Assembly: GCA_038243605.1 (NCBI GenBank)
Contig: JBBSQX010000004.1
Location: 104,732 to 168,731 of the forward strand
Direction: 5' to 3'
Source of the DNA: Terrimesophilobacter sp038243605
GTDB taxonomy: Bacteria; Actinomycetota; Actinomycetes; Actinomycetales; Microbacteriaceae
DNA length: 64,000 nt
The notes beneath the pieces were generated by a model. That model was not told where the DNA came from, ran no database searches, and saw only the letters and a program-made list of their open reading frames with translations. A program made the translations under genes and the position numbers. Each line of letters opens with the position of its first letter. Position 1 is the first letter of the stretch. This document shows, in pieces, positions 23,701-32,573 of this stretch.

Positions 23701-25026
23701 GTGGCTCAACAGGTAAACCCTCCGCGCGGAATGCGCGACTTTCTCCCCGACGAGAAGGCGAAGCGCGAGCGCATTCTCGCCATCATCCGCAGCACCTATC
23801 GTGCTCACGGTTTCGACGAAATCGAAACACCGGTGGTAGAAGAGAGTTCGCGGCTGCACGCTGGCCTCGGCGGTGACAACGAGAAGCTCGCGTTCGGCAT
23901 TATGAAGCGCGGGCTCACGGCGGAGGACCTCACCGCTGCCACCGACCCGCTCGACCTGGCTGACCTTGGTCTGCGCTTCGACCTCACCGTGCCACTGACG
24001 CGTTTTTATGCCACCAATCAGGGGGCGCTGCCCAGCGTGTTCCGCTCCATTCAACTTGGATCGGTGTGGCGTGCTGAGCGACCGCAAAAGGGTCGCTACC
24101 GACAGTTCATGCAGTGCGATATTGACGTAATCGGTGACGCGAGCGGGTTAGCAGAGGCCGAACTCGTCGTCGCATCGCTCGCCACCTTCACCGCGCTCGG
24201 GCTCGATGGCGTCACCATGCGCATCAACGATCGCCGCATCCTCACCGGCATGCTTGAGCACTTCGGGTTCGCCGAATCGGAGCACACGTCGGTGCTCATC
24301 ACGCTTGACAAGCTCGACAAGGTTGGCGCAGACGGGGTTATTGACGAACTCACCCGCAACGAAGCGACACCGGATGCTGTGGCCGCACTTGGCGCATATC
24401 TCACCCGCCCACAGACGCTGGAATTCAACCCCTATGGCGAGCGGCACATTCGCAAGGCCCTGCCGGAGGGTTTCGATTCGCCTGCCGTGACGGACCTCAT
24501 CGCACTCGGAGTTGCGGTGGGGCATGCGCTGTCGGTTCGAGACACCATCGCGCACGAAGGAGCCCACGGCGAGATGGTGCCAGGAATCCCTCTCATATTC
24601 GACCCGTTCCTTGTGCGCGGCATGGGCTACTACACGGGCATGATCTTCGAGGCAATGCACCCTGACCTCGGCTACTCGCTCGGTGGTGGTGGTCGCTACG
24701 ACGGCATGATCGGCCGCTTTCTTGGCCGGGATGTTCCTGCCACAGGATTCTCCATCGGATTCGAACGCATCGTCGACCTCGTCACTCTCTCAGAAGACGC
24801 CGCAGCGGATGCCGTTGTGCTGCTGCACGACGCCGACGCAGACCCAGCGCGCCTGGTCGCGCTCAAGGCCGAACTCATTGCTCAGGGCCACCGCGTGCGG
24901 CTCGAGCGCGAACCGCGCAACCTGAAAGGCTTGCTCGACGCGCTTAAAGCATCCGGCTTCCGCCAGTTTGCGCGAGTCGGCGAAGCAACATCCGCCGCCG
25001 ACCTGGAGCTGCGCGACCTCACATAA
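23701..25026 (+). CDS. hisS: Histidine-tRNA ligase
   Basis: A 441-residue class II aminoacyl-tRNA synthetase that charges tRNA-His in the cytoplasm. Motif 2 is seen in SVWRAERPQKGRYRQFMQCD; FDLTVPLTRF and the histidine loop LVRGMGYYTGMIFE, and motif 3 FSIGFERIVDLV, are present. The C-terminal about 85 residues form the anticodon-binding domain (GHRVRLEREPRNLKGLLDAL, FARVGE), which distinguishes it from HisZ. The start is GTG 23701 with GAGGA just upstream. Confidence 0.95.
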   Translation: MAQQVNPPRGMRDFLPDEKAKRERILAIIRSTYRAHGFDEIETPVVEESSRLHAGLGGDNEKLAFGIMKRGLTAEDLTAATDPLDLADLGLRFDLTVPLTRFYATNQGALPSVFRSIQLGSVWRAERPQKGRYRQFMQCDIDVIGDASGLAEAELVVASLATFTALGLDGVTMRINDRRILTGMLEHFGFAESEHTSVLITLDKLDKVGADGVIDELTRNEATPDAVAALGAYLTRPQTLEFNPYGERHIRKALPEGFDSPAVTDLIALGVAVGHALSVRDTIAHEGAHGEMVPGIPLIFDPFLVRGMGYYTGMIFEAMHPDLGYSLGGGGRYDGMIGRFLGRDVPATGFSIGFERIVDLVTLSEDAAADAVVLLHDADADPARLVALKAELIAQGHRVRLEREPRNLKGLLDALKASGFRQFARVGEATSAADLELRDLT

Positions 25027-25044
25027 AGTGCCCCTGCCGCACTA

Positions 25045-25251
25045 TCAGGTAGTGCGCGCGGTGGTCATAGAGGGCTTGAACGCGAACCAGAGCACCGAGC
25101 CAAGAATTGGTAAAAGCACGATCACCAGTAACCATGCGACCTTCCCTAGCCACGACAACGTAGCTGCTCTGGCTATCTGCAATACAGACAGTATGAGCAT
25201 GGGAATCACAACAATCAGCGCCACACTCCATGCGATATCAAACCAGTACAT
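25045..25251 (-). CDS. Small PLD-N-terminal-domain (PLDc_N) membrane protein
   Basis: A 68-residue protein with two transmembrane helices (IAWSVALIVVIPMLILSVLQI and KVAWLLVIVLLPILGSVLWF). The second, ending LPILGSVLWFAFKP, is the characteristic cardiolipin-synthase N-terminal (PLDc_N) motif, here without any phospholipase domain. Such stand-alone proteins are frequent in actinobacteria; function unknown. It is convergent with hisS, 18 bases from its stop. Confidence 0.8.
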   Translation of the reverse strand: MYWFDIAWSVALIVVIPMLILSVLQIARAATLSWLGKVAWLLVIVLLPILGSVLWFAFKPSMTTARTT

Positions 25252-25433
25252 GGGGATATCCTCCTCTCAATTTGGCTTCTTTCGTCTGGGACATTAGCAA
25301 AACCAAACAAAATAATATGCCACCAATGTAGACAACTTCGTCCACTAATCATATTCTTCTCTCAAGCCAATTCATGGAAACGGTTCACGCGTCCACTCGG
25401 GCTCGTTTTGGGATGAAGATTTGGAGAAGCCTT

Positions 25434-26201
25434 GTGCCTATCGTCATGAAGTCCACATTTGCAATAGTTTGTGCGATTGCCCTCACCGCCACTTGTCTTG
25501 CGCCAGCCAACGCGGTGAGTCGAAAACCTGATACTCCGCCTCGAGCGATTACAGAGTCAAGCATCGAGAGTGAATTGGTAGATTTGGGGGTCGGCGATAC
25601 GCAGCGTAACTCGCTGCTCCTAAAGCTTGAATCAGGCGTGCCTTGGGATTCAGTGGCTGGGGCCATCCCAGTGAGCGTGAGTGAATTCGAAGCTGATGGG
25701 TTTAATGTCACACGTGAACGATTTGCAGATGGCTCGGTATCTGAGTTTGGCGTTGAGATAGGTGTTCCGGCCACGACCGCCCAGTTGGTTCAGATTGTTG
25801 CAGCGGCAGCACCCCACGTTGCGAAATCAGTCGCTTCCAAGGCGGGTGTACAGCAAGCATCCGTGATGGGGACGGGTATTCAATACTGCACTTATGGCTC
25901 TTCGGCGGGTGTGTCTTATGCGAGCAATTGTGAGGTCTATTATCACGGAATTACCTGGAGCAGCGCATTTCGCGCTAATTACCAACGATGGGCCGGTGGC
26001 GCAGCCGCGCAGTATGTCAATGCGAGCGCCTTCACGATTGCATATACACTCTGCGTGACAAGTGAGAATGTTTCAACTCTAAATAATAGTACCCGAATCC
26101 GATATGCAGTCAACCTCGCGCCAGGTTGCTTAGGGAGTATCCCGTTCTGGCTCGAACTGCGAGTGAGCCCCTCCTCTGCATACGCCACGTACGGCCCGTG
26201 A
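25434..26201 (+). CDS. Secreted protein, unknown function
   Basis: About 255 residues from GTG 25434, chosen because GGAG lies 7 bases upstream; ATG 25374, 25413 and 25446 are alternatives. A Sec signal peptide (MKSTFAIVCAIALTATCLAPANA) predicts cleavage after ANA. The mature part has a negatively charged N-terminal half and a C-terminal half rich in Tyr, Ser and aromatic residues with four cysteines that could pair (YCTYG, SNCEVYYHG, LCVTSEN, APGCLG). It lacks recognised motifs. Base composition is uneven: line 26041 counts 38% GC, low for this window. A single gene between hisS and eno, which may be an acquired envelope or extracellular protein. Confidence 0.72.
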   Translation: MPIVMKSTFAIVCAIALTATCLAPANAVSRKPDTPPRAITESSIESELVDLGVGDTQRNSLLLKLESGVPWDSVAGAIPVSVSEFEADGFNVTRERFADGSVSEFGVEIGVPATTAQLVQIVAAAAPHVAKSVASKAGVQQASVMGTGIQYCTYGSSAGVSYASNCEVYYHGITWSSAFRANYQRWAGGAAAQYVNASAFTIAYTLCVTSENVSTLNNSTRIRYAVNLAPGCLGSIPFWLELRVSPSSAYATYGP

Positions 26202-26250
26202 CAAACCTGTGAAATAGAGTCGACGAGCTTGGAGCTTCGCAACGACTCGG

Positions 26251-26284
26251 TGGGCGGGAAACCCGATCACGGGTTTTCCGCCCA
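26251..26284. terminator. Hairpin before eno, possible terminator
   Basis: Arms TGGGCGGGAAACCCG and CGGGTTTTCCGCCCA pair over 15 bases with one mismatch and a 4-nt loop. No T-run follows on the plus strand. It separates the secreted-protein gene from eno. Confidence 0.5.
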
Positions 26285-26347
26285 CAGTCGTTGATCACGC
26301 TTGCATAGACTTGACCATGACGAACCCCCAAGCAAAGGAGAACCCCC

Positions 26348-27628
26348 GTGGCTTTGATCGAGGCAGTCGGCGCTCGCGAAATTCTTGATTCCCGTGGAAA
26401 CCCAACCATTGAGGTTGAGGTGCTGCTGGATGACGACACGGTCTCCCGCGCGGCCGTTCCCTCCGGCGCATCCACTGGCGCGTTCGAAGCCTACGAACTG
26501 CGTGATGGCGACAAGAAGCGCTACGGCGGCAAGGGCGTGCTGAAGGCTGTTGACGCTGTCATCGACGTCATCGGCCCCGCCCTTGAAGGTTTCGACGCCA
26601 CCGACCAGCGCATGATCGATGCCGCCATGATCGAACTCGACGGCACAGACAACAAGAAGAAGCTCGGCGCGAACTCGATCCTCGGTGTTTCTCTTGCCGT
26701 GGCGAAGGCCGCAGCAGACTCCGCCGACCTGCCCCTGTTCCGCTACCTTGGTGGCCCGAACGCGCACACCATGCCGGTGCCCATGCTCAACGTCATCAAC
26801 GGTGGGTCGCACGCCGACACGAACGTCGACATCCAAGAGTTCATGATTTTGCCCATCGGCGCGAGCAGTTTCGCTGAAGCGCTGCAGTGGGGAACAGAGA
26901 CCTATCACGCGCTGAAGGGGTTGCTCCACAGCAAGAAGCTCAGCACCGGGCTCGGCGATGAGGGTGGGTTTGCCCCTGATCTGAAGAACAACCGCGCGGC
27001 GCTCGACCTTCTCATGGAAGCGATCAAGTCGGCGGGCTTCAAGCCAGGTAAAGACATCGCGCTCGGCATGGATGTTGCCGCCTCCGAGTTCTTCTCCGGT
27101 GGCAAGTACCTGTTTGAAGGCAAAAAGGTCACCGCGAAGCACCTGCTCGAGTACTTCGCCGACCTCGTGAAGTCGTACCCGATCGTCACCATCGAAGACC
27201 CGCTCGACGAGGATGACTGGAAAGGCTGGGCAGAACTCACTGCTGAGCTCGGCGACAAGGTGCAGATTGTGGGAGATGATCTGTTCGTCACCAACCCGAA
27301 GCGCCTCACCAAGGGAATCGAGATGGGCGTCGCAAACTCGATCCTCATCAAGGTGAATCAGATTGGCACGCTCACCGAGACTCTGGATGCCGTCGCTCTC
27401 GCAAATCGCAGCGGCTACACCTCGGTGATGTCGCACCGTTCGGGCGAAACCGAAGACACCACGATCGCTGACCTTGCGGTGGCCACGGACTGCGGCCAGA
27501 TCAAGACGGGTGCACCAGCGCGCAGTGAGCGGGTTGCCAAGTACAACCAGCTTCTGCGCATTGAAGAGGAGCTTGCGGGAGCCGCGGTCTACGCCGGTCG
27601 CAGCACCTTCCCACGATTCAAGGGCTAA
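26348..27628 (+). CDS. eno: Enolase (phosphopyruvate hydratase)
   Basis: A 426-residue glycolytic enzyme converting 2-phosphoglycerate to phosphoenolpyruvate. The N-terminus IEAVGAREILDSRGNPTIEV, SGASTGAFEA loop, metal-ligand block GDDLFVTNPKRL, catalytic ILIKVNQIGTLTET and SHRSGETEDTTIADLAVAT are complete. The start is GTG 26348 with AAAGGAG upstream. Normal length. It begins the conserved actinobacterial series eno-ftsB-DUF501. Confidence 0.98.
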   Translation: MALIEAVGAREILDSRGNPTIEVEVLLDDDTVSRAAVPSGASTGAFEAYELRDGDKKRYGGKGVLKAVDAVIDVIGPALEGFDATDQRMIDAAMIELDGTDNKKKLGANSILGVSLAVAKAAADSADLPLFRYLGGPNAHTMPVPMLNVINGGSHADTNVDIQEFMILPIGASSFAEALQWGTETYHALKGLLHSKKLSTGLGDEGGFAPDLKNNRAALDLLMEAIKSAGFKPGKDIALGMDVAASEFFSGGKYLFEGKKVTAKHLLEYFADLVKSYPIVTIEDPLDEDDWKGWAELTAELGDKVQIVGDDLFVTNPKRLTKGIEMGVANSILIKVNQIGTLTETLDAVALANRSGYTSVMSHRSGETEDTTIADLAVATDCGQIKTGAPARSERVAKYNQLLRIEEELAGAAVYAGRSTFPRFKG

Positions 27629-27732
27629 AGCGCGAGTCCTTTCGAGGCGAACGCCTCCAGCGATCTCATCAGGGAACGGCAATCTAGGCGATTCGAGTCT
27701 GGCAAAGACGGCGACGCGCTTAGGCTTTACGC

Positions 27733-28251
27733 ATGAACCGGAGGCAAAAAACCGAGCGCGTTGCTGTGCGCCTGCCAGAGCAGAGTGCTCGCGCGGGGTG
27801 GATGCGCAGCATCCGGTTCTCATGGTTCACCATTGCCACGCTCACAGTGCTCGTGCTCACGGTTGTCGTTCTCGCGCCGTCGCTGCGTATTTTCGTGCAG
27901 CAGCAACAGCAAATAGCTCACCTTCGCGCCGACGTGCAAGCCCAGAAAGACGGAGTCAAAGAGTTGGCTGGTGAGCGTGCACGGTGGGATGACCCGAGCT
28001 ACGTCGAGGCGCAGGCGCGAGAGCGCCTCAGCTACGTGTACCCGGGCGAGACGAGCTACTTGGTGATCGACGATGGTCAAACTGTGGCGGCGAACGATGG
28101 CCAGCCGATCAGCTCGAAAGTTCAGGCCACGCAAGTAGATTGGGTGCGCACTTTGCTCTCCTCCGTTCTTACCGCTGGCCTCACTGACGACAAGCCGGGG
28201 CAGATTGTGGCACCGGTGATCGAGGGGCAGATCGGCAGTGATGGCCAATGA
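27733..28251 (+). CDS. ftsB: Septum formation initiator, FtsB/DivIC-like
   Basis: A 172-residue single-pass membrane protein of the divisome. A basic N-terminal tail, one transmembrane helix (FTIATLTVLVLTVVVLAPSL, about residues 32-52) and a periplasmic coiled coil (QQQQQIAHLRADVQAQKDGV) are followed by the conserved WDDPSYVEAQARERLSYVYPGE box. It would bind FtsL and FtsQ and link to septal peptidoglycan synthesis. The C-terminal extension (about 50 residues) is unconserved. DUF501 gene overlaps by ATGA. Confidence 0.92.
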   Translation: MNRRQKTERVAVRLPEQSARAGWMRSIRFSWFTIATLTVLVLTVVVLAPSLRIFVQQQQQIAHLRADVQAQKDGVKELAGERARWDDPSYVEAQARERLSYVYPGETSYLVIDDGQTVAANDGQPISSKVQATQVDWVRTLLSSVLTAGLTDDKPGQIVAPVIEGQIGSDGQ

Positions 28252-28841
28252 CGCGACCCCCATTCCTTCCGCCCACTGACGAGGACATTCGCGCGGTTTC
28301 TCTGCAGCTCGGACGCCCAGCTCGCAACGTGATTGGCATTGCGGCCCGTTGCGTCTGCGGTGCACCGACCGTAGTCGCCACAGCGCCAAGGCTTGACGAT
28401 GGAACGCCGTTTCCAACCCTCTACTACTTATGCCACCCGGCGGCGGCGGCGGCGATTTCTACGCTGGAGGCTACGGGCGTCATGGCAAAGTTCACGGAGC
28501 TTCTTGCTGGTGACTCAGAGCTTCGCGGCCAGTATGCGAGTGCTCACGAGTCGTACATTGCCGATCGCACTCTTATCGGCGCCGTGCCAGAAGTCGATGG
28601 TATCTCGGCGGGAGGGATGCCTGATCGGGTGAAGTGCCTACACGCCGTGGTGGGGCACGCGTTGGCGATGGGCCCTGGAGTAAACCCCATCGGTGACCTC
28701 GCGTTGGAGCGCTCGACGTGGTCTCCTTTGGTCTGCGAATGCCCGCCGGCTGTGACGGATGACGTGGATGATGCGCTCGAGCTGAAAGAAGCATACGAGC
28801 TGAGCGCGGCGAGCGAGCCAAACGAGGCTGGCTCGCCATGA
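28248..28841 (+). CDS. DUF501 domain-containing protein
   Basis: A 197-residue cytoplasmic protein of the actinobacterial DUF501 family. Typical blocks are VSLQLGRPARNVIGIAARC, then CGAPTVVATAPRLDDGTPFPTLYYLCHP, and MPDRVKCLHAVVGHALAMG, with four to five conserved cysteines/histidines. Biochemical function unknown. Translationally coupled both to ftsB (ATGA) and to the protease gene (ATGA), so the three form one operon. Confidence 0.93.
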   Translation: MTRPPFLPPTDEDIRAVSLQLGRPARNVIGIAARCVCGAPTVVATAPRLDDGTPFPTLYYLCHPAAAAAISTLEATGVMAKFTELLAGDSELRGQYASAHESYIADRTLIGAVPEVDGISAGGMPDRVKCLHAVVGHALAMGPGVNPIGDLALERSTWSPLVCECPPAVTDDVDDALELKEAYELSAASEPNEAGSP

Positions 28842-30082
28842 GGCGCTTTCCCGCTGCTGTAATCGCCTTCGCTCTCGCGTCCGCAATGTCGCTGATCGCC
28901 GTTGTTCCGGCGAACGCCCTCACGATTCGTGAGCGCGAATATTGGCTCGCCGAGTACGGTATCACCGCGGCGTGGAACACCACGAAGGGCGCTGGCGTCA
29001 CGATTGCGATTATCGACACCGGAGTTGACGGCACGCACGTCGACCTCAAGGGGGCCATCAGCGGTGGCACAGATGTTTCCGGGGCGGGAGCGCCGAACGG
29101 TCAAATGCCCATCGGAGACACCAGCGAGCACGGCACGATGGTGGCCTCGCTCGCCGCTGGCCGCGGGCATGGTGATGGCCTTGGTGTGGTCGGTTCGGCA
29201 CCAGAGGCTGACCTTCTCGCGATCTCGATCGGGTTTGGTACGGGAACGAGAAGCTCAGACGACCAGATCGCAGATGCGGTGAAGTGGGCTGTCGATAATG
29301 GCGCGGATGTCATCAACATGTCCCTCACGCGCAATAGCCTCGAATGGCCCGAAAGCTGGGATAAGGCTTTCCTGTATGCGTTCGAGCACGATGTGGTTGT
29401 TGTTGCCGCGGCAGGTAACAGGGGCAGCGGTACGACGGAGGTGGGGGCGCCCGCCACCATCCCAGGTGTTCTCGTTGTCGGTGGCGTCGACCGCAATGGT
29501 TCAGCAAGCTTCGATGCGTCGTCGCAGGGAATCACGATTGCGGTATCCGCACCGAGTGAGCAACTTGTGGGGGCGGCGCCTGGCGGGGGTTACTACGAGT
29601 GGGCGGGTACTAGTGGCGCAACACCCATCGTGGCGGGCATCGTCGCGCTTGTTCGGGCCGCGCATCCGGAGCTTGATGCCGCTAACGTGATCAACCGCAT
29701 CACGGCAACAGCAAAGCCGCCTGGCGTCGAGGTGCCAAGCCCTATCTACGGTTATGGGCTCGTGGATGCCGCGGCCGCCGTGAACGCGTCGGTCCCAGCG
29801 GTGTCGTCCAGCCCCGCCGCTGAGCTGAAAGAGTGGATTCACCTCCATCGCCGAGCACAGGCGGATCCGGCACCGGGTCCCACCGATTCGCCGTCACCTT
29901 CTCTTTCTCCAACCCCTGTGCCGCAGGCTGGCGGAGCAAATCCGCTGGGCACGGTTTTGCCGACCATCGCACAGCTTCGCGACGTGGGCGTGCCGCTCTT
30001 GATCTTCTCGGTCTTTCTCGCGCTGCTCGTGGGGTGGGTTTTCACGTTCGTTCGTCGTGTCAGGGGGCGCCAACACTCGTAG
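28838..30082 (+). CDS. Membrane-anchored S8 subtilisin-like protease (mycosin-like)
   Basis: A 414-residue secreted serine protease. A signal peptide ends at VPANA (about residue 26). The catalytic triad is D60 (IIDTGVD), H98 (SEHGTMV) and S259 (GTSGATP), with oxyanion N194 (AAAGN). A Pro/Ser/Thr linker (about 335-360) precedes a C-terminal transmembrane helix and short basic tail, as in mycosins, so the protease domain faces outside. There is no ESX/type VII locus in the window, so the substrate is unknown. Co-transcribed with DUF501. Confidence 0.92.
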   Translation: MRRFPAAVIAFALASAMSLIAVVPANALTIREREYWLAEYGITAAWNTTKGAGVTIAIIDTGVDGTHVDLKGAISGGTDVSGAGAPNGQMPIGDTSEHGTMVASLAAGRGHGDGLGVVGSAPEADLLAISIGFGTGTRSSDDQIADAVKWAVDNGADVINMSLTRNSLEWPESWDKAFLYAFEHDVVVVAAAGNRGSGTTEVGAPATIPGVLVVGGVDRNGSASFDASSQGITIAVSAPSEQLVGAAPGGGYYEWAGTSGATPIVAGIVALVRAAHPELDAANVINRITATAKPPGVEVPSPIYGYGLVDAAAAVNASVPAVSSSPAAELKEWIHLHRRAQADPAPGPTDSPSPSLSPTPVPQAGGANPLGTVLPTIAQLRDVGVPLLIFSVFLALLVGWVFTFVRRVRGRQHS

Positions 30083-30094
30083 TAGATTGGTCTG

Positions 30095-31480
30095 GTGCCT
30101 AAAATCCTCATTGTCGGCGGCGGTTACGCCGGTTTTTACACTGCTCTTAAGCTTGAGAAGTGGCTTCGCTCTGGCGAAGCGGATGTGACGATTGTCGATC
30201 CGCGTCCGTACATGACATACCAGCCGTTCTTGCCTGAAGTTGCGGCCGGATCGATTGAGCCACGTCACGCTGTGGTGAGTCACCGCCGCCACTTGCTCAA
30301 GACGGAGATCCTCACTGCGAAGGTCACGAAGATTGATCATGCACACAAGACTGCGACGATCACTCCTGAGGTTGGTGCCTCGTGGGAGCTCTCGTACGAC
30401 ATCATCATCGTCACGGCAGGGGCTGTGTCGCGCACGTTCCCGATTCCGGGCGTTGCCGATCAGGCGATCGGTATGAAGACCATTGAAGAAGCGGTCGCCG
30501 TGCGCGATCTCGTACTCACAAATTTTGATAAGGCTGCTCAGCTTCCTGCCGGCCCCGAGCGCGACCGGCTTCTCACGTTCGTTGTTGTTGGCGGCGGGTT
30601 TGCCGGCATCGAGGTATTCGGCGAATTGCGCAGCCTCGTCACGGGGCTCTTGCGGTACTACCCCGAGATCAATTTCGAAGACACCCACTTTCACCTCATC
30701 GAGGCCATGGGCCGCATCATGCCTGAGGTGTCGCTCAAGACGAGCCACTGGGTGATCAAGCACCTCGCCGAGCGTGGCGCTGAGATCCACCTCGAAACCC
30801 AGCTCACCTCTGCGGTCAACGGCATCGTGGAGATGTCCAGCGGCGAATCGTTCGAGTCGGATGTCATCGTCTGGACTGCCGGTGTGATGGCAAACCCAAT
30901 GATCAAGAACTCTGACCTGCCGATCGAAGAGCGCGGGCGACTGCGCGTCGGTGCAGACCTTCGGGTGCGCAACGACGACGGTGATGTTGTCGAGGGCGCG
31001 TGGGGTGCTGGCGATGTTTCGGCTGTTCCCGATCTCACGGGTGGTGGCGTCGGTGGCTTCTGCGTTCCTAACGCTCAGCACGCTGTGCGCCAGGGCAAAC
31101 TGTTGGCGAAGAGTGTTGTCGGCTCGCTGCGGGGAGATGCTCCTGCAGAGTATTTCCACAAGAATGCTGGCGCCGTTGCCGGTCTCGGTGTGAACCACGG
31201 CGTGTTCCAGTCGGGTCGTTTCGCCGTCAAGGGTTACTTTGCTTGGGTTATGCACCGCGGCTACCACGGCCTTGCGGTGCCCATGTGGGAGCGCAAGATT
31301 CGCGTGTTCGGCAACTGGATCTTCAACTTTGTCTTGCGCCGTGACATTGTCTCGCTCGAAGACCGGATGACTCCGCGTGCTGCCTTCGACGAGTTCGCGT
31401 CACGCCCGAAGCCGGCGGCAGAGCCCGCAGCGACTCCAGCGTCAAAGCTTGTGACGAAGCCCGCGGCCAAATCCAAGTAG
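30095..31480 (+). CDS. ndh: Type II NADH dehydrogenase
   Basis: A 461-residue FAD flavoprotein on the inner face of the membrane that passes electrons from NADH to menaquinone without proton pumping. FAD site GGGYAGFYTALKLEK is at residues 7-21; NADH site VVVGGGFAGIEVFGE is near residue 162; TYQPFLPEVAAGSIEPR is the quinone-region signature. The C-terminus adds an amphipathic/low-complexity Pro/Ala/Lys tail (about 435-461). The start is GTG 30095, 12 bases after the protease stop, so it may be transcribed with it. A tRNA gene follows. Confidence 0.95.
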   Translation: MPKILIVGGGYAGFYTALKLEKWLRSGEADVTIVDPRPYMTYQPFLPEVAAGSIEPRHAVVSHRRHLLKTEILTAKVTKIDHAHKTATITPEVGASWELSYDIIIVTAGAVSRTFPIPGVADQAIGMKTIEEAVAVRDLVLTNFDKAAQLPAGPERDRLLTFVVVGGGFAGIEVFGELRSLVTGLLRYYPEINFEDTHFHLIEAMGRIMPEVSLKTSHWVIKHLAERGAEIHLETQLTSAVNGIVEMSSGESFESDVIVWTAGVMANPMIKNSDLPIEERGRLRVGADLRVRNDDGDVVEGAWGAGDVSAVPDLTGGGVGGFCVPNAQHAVRQGKLLAKSVVGSLRGDAPAEYFHKNAGAVAGLGVNHGVFQSGRFAVKGYFAWVMHRGYHGLAVPMWERKIRVFGNWIFNFVLRRDIVSLEDRMTPRAAFDEFASRPKPAAEPAATPASKLVTKPAAKSK

Positions 31481-31515
31481 TCTTCGCCAGAGCCTTTAAG
31501 CTGGACAGATGGCGG

Positions 31516-31589
31516 GCCCCCGTAGCCCAATCGGCAGAGGCAGACGACTTAAAATCGTCACAGTGAGGGTTCGAGTCCCTCCGGGGGTA
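31516..31589 (+). tRNA. tRNA-Leu (anticodon UAA), short variable arm
   Basis: Cloverleaf: acceptor 31516-31522 with 31582-31588 (first pair G-U), D arm, anticodon stem GACGA/TCGTC with loop CTTAAAA (anticodon TAA at 31550-31552), variable loop of 5 bases (31560-31564), T arm GAGGG/CCCTC with TTCGAGT, discriminator A at 31589. The 3' CCA is not encoded. Bacterial tRNA-Leu normally has a long variable arm, so the short one is unusual. Confidence 0.9.
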
Positions 31590-31651
31590 CAAACTTTTGA
31601 GGCGAGCGATGCGAGCGCCATTTAACTCCCACATCTCTGTAACGTAAGAGA

Positions 31652-32560
31652 GTGACTGAACTCCCGCCTCCTGTTGCCGATTCTGAAACTCCAACTGACG
31701 ATTCACGCGCAAGCAAGAGTCGCACCCGTCTCATTGTTGTGTTGGTGGCGATCGGTGTGGCACTAACGCTCGTTGTGGGTTTGGCATTCTTCGGTATCAC
31801 GTCGCTCTTAAGTGCGGCGTCTGACGGCCCGAAGAACACGATCTCGCAGGCCGAAGTGGCCGCGGCGGCCCACGTAATTGTTCTTCAGGCCACTGACGCA
31901 AAGGGCAACGTGCTGACTGGCCTGAGCGTGAACACGATGCAGGGCCTTCTTTCTCACCGTCTTGACCGAGCGAACATCCCCTTCTCGAAGGTTGCGTTCA
32001 GGGACGATCTGATTTACGTAATTCTCCATGACGACGTTGATCCGGAGACGATCAGTAAAGCCGCAAACGCTCTCAGTCAGGATGTGAACTTTGAGTTTCG
32101 GCGGGTATTGGCGGCGGATCAGAGCTGCACGTTTTCTGCCGGTGCGGCGACGAACGCACAAGATCAGTTCTTGGCGTGCGATAGCGACGGTGTCGGGTAC
32201 ATGCTCGGCCCGGTGGAAGTGCGTGGGCACGCTATTAAAGGCGCCTCAGCGGTATCCACCGGTTCGGGGAGTGCGGCGACAGACCAATGGGCTGTCATCA
32301 TCACTTTTACGCACGAAGGATCGCGCGAGTTTGAGGACCTCACTTCTCGACTCGCGGAAGAGCAACCACCGCTCAATAGAATGGCGATGGTGCTGGATGG
32401 CGACGTTCTGAGTGCACCGACAGTATTGGCGGCGATCACAGGCACAGAAGTTCAGATCACGGGAGAGTTTGATAAGAAGCATGCTGAGACTCTTGCCACC
32501 TCGGTGACATTGGCTTCCGATGGTCTGCACTTCACCGTTCAAAGTGCGACAACGCGTTAA
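31652..32560 (+). CDS. Single-pass protein with SecD-like P1 head domain
   Basis: A 302-residue protein: Pro/Ser/Asp-rich cytoplasmic N-terminus, one transmembrane helix (LIVVLVAIGVALTLVVGLAF), then an extracytoplasmic domain. The C-terminal part YMLGPVEVRGHAIKGASA, then WAVIITFTHEGSREFEDLT and NRMAMVLDGDVLSAPTV, is clearly the P1 head subdomain of SecD, the translocon subunit that pulls secreted proteins outward. The six-helix export domain of SecD is absent, so this is a free-standing relative, possibly an accessory chaperone at the membrane (inference). Start GTG 31652 follows the tRNA gene. Confidence 0.85.
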   Translation: MTELPPPVADSETPTDDSRASKSRTRLIVVLVAIGVALTLVVGLAFFGITSLLSAASDGPKNTISQAEVAAAAHVIVLQATDAKGNVLTGLSVNTMQGLLSHRLDRANIPFSKVAFRDDLIYVILHDDVDPETISKAANALSQDVNFEFRRVLAADQSCTFSAGAATNAQDQFLACDSDGVGYMLGPVEVRGHAIKGASAVSTGSGSAATDQWAVIITFTHEGSREFEDLTSRLAEEQPPLNRMAMVLDGDVLSAPTVLAAITGTEVQITGEFDKKHAETLATSVTLASDGLHFTVQSATTR

Positions 32561-32573
32561 CGTTCACGTCGGT

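Noticed and set aside
23701..25026. HisZ (regulatory paralogue) instead of HisS
   Set aside because: The protein has the complete motif 2, histidine loop and a C-terminal anticodon-binding domain, which HisZ lacks.
26267..27823. 518-codon open frame on the minus strand across eno
   Set aside because: It mirrors the enolase codons (antisense of a high-GC gene) and shows no protein-like composition or motif.
29894..31267. 457-codon open frame on the minus strand across the protease end and ndh
   Set aside because: Antisense shadow of a fully recognisable NADH dehydrogenase gene; Arg/His-rich composition.
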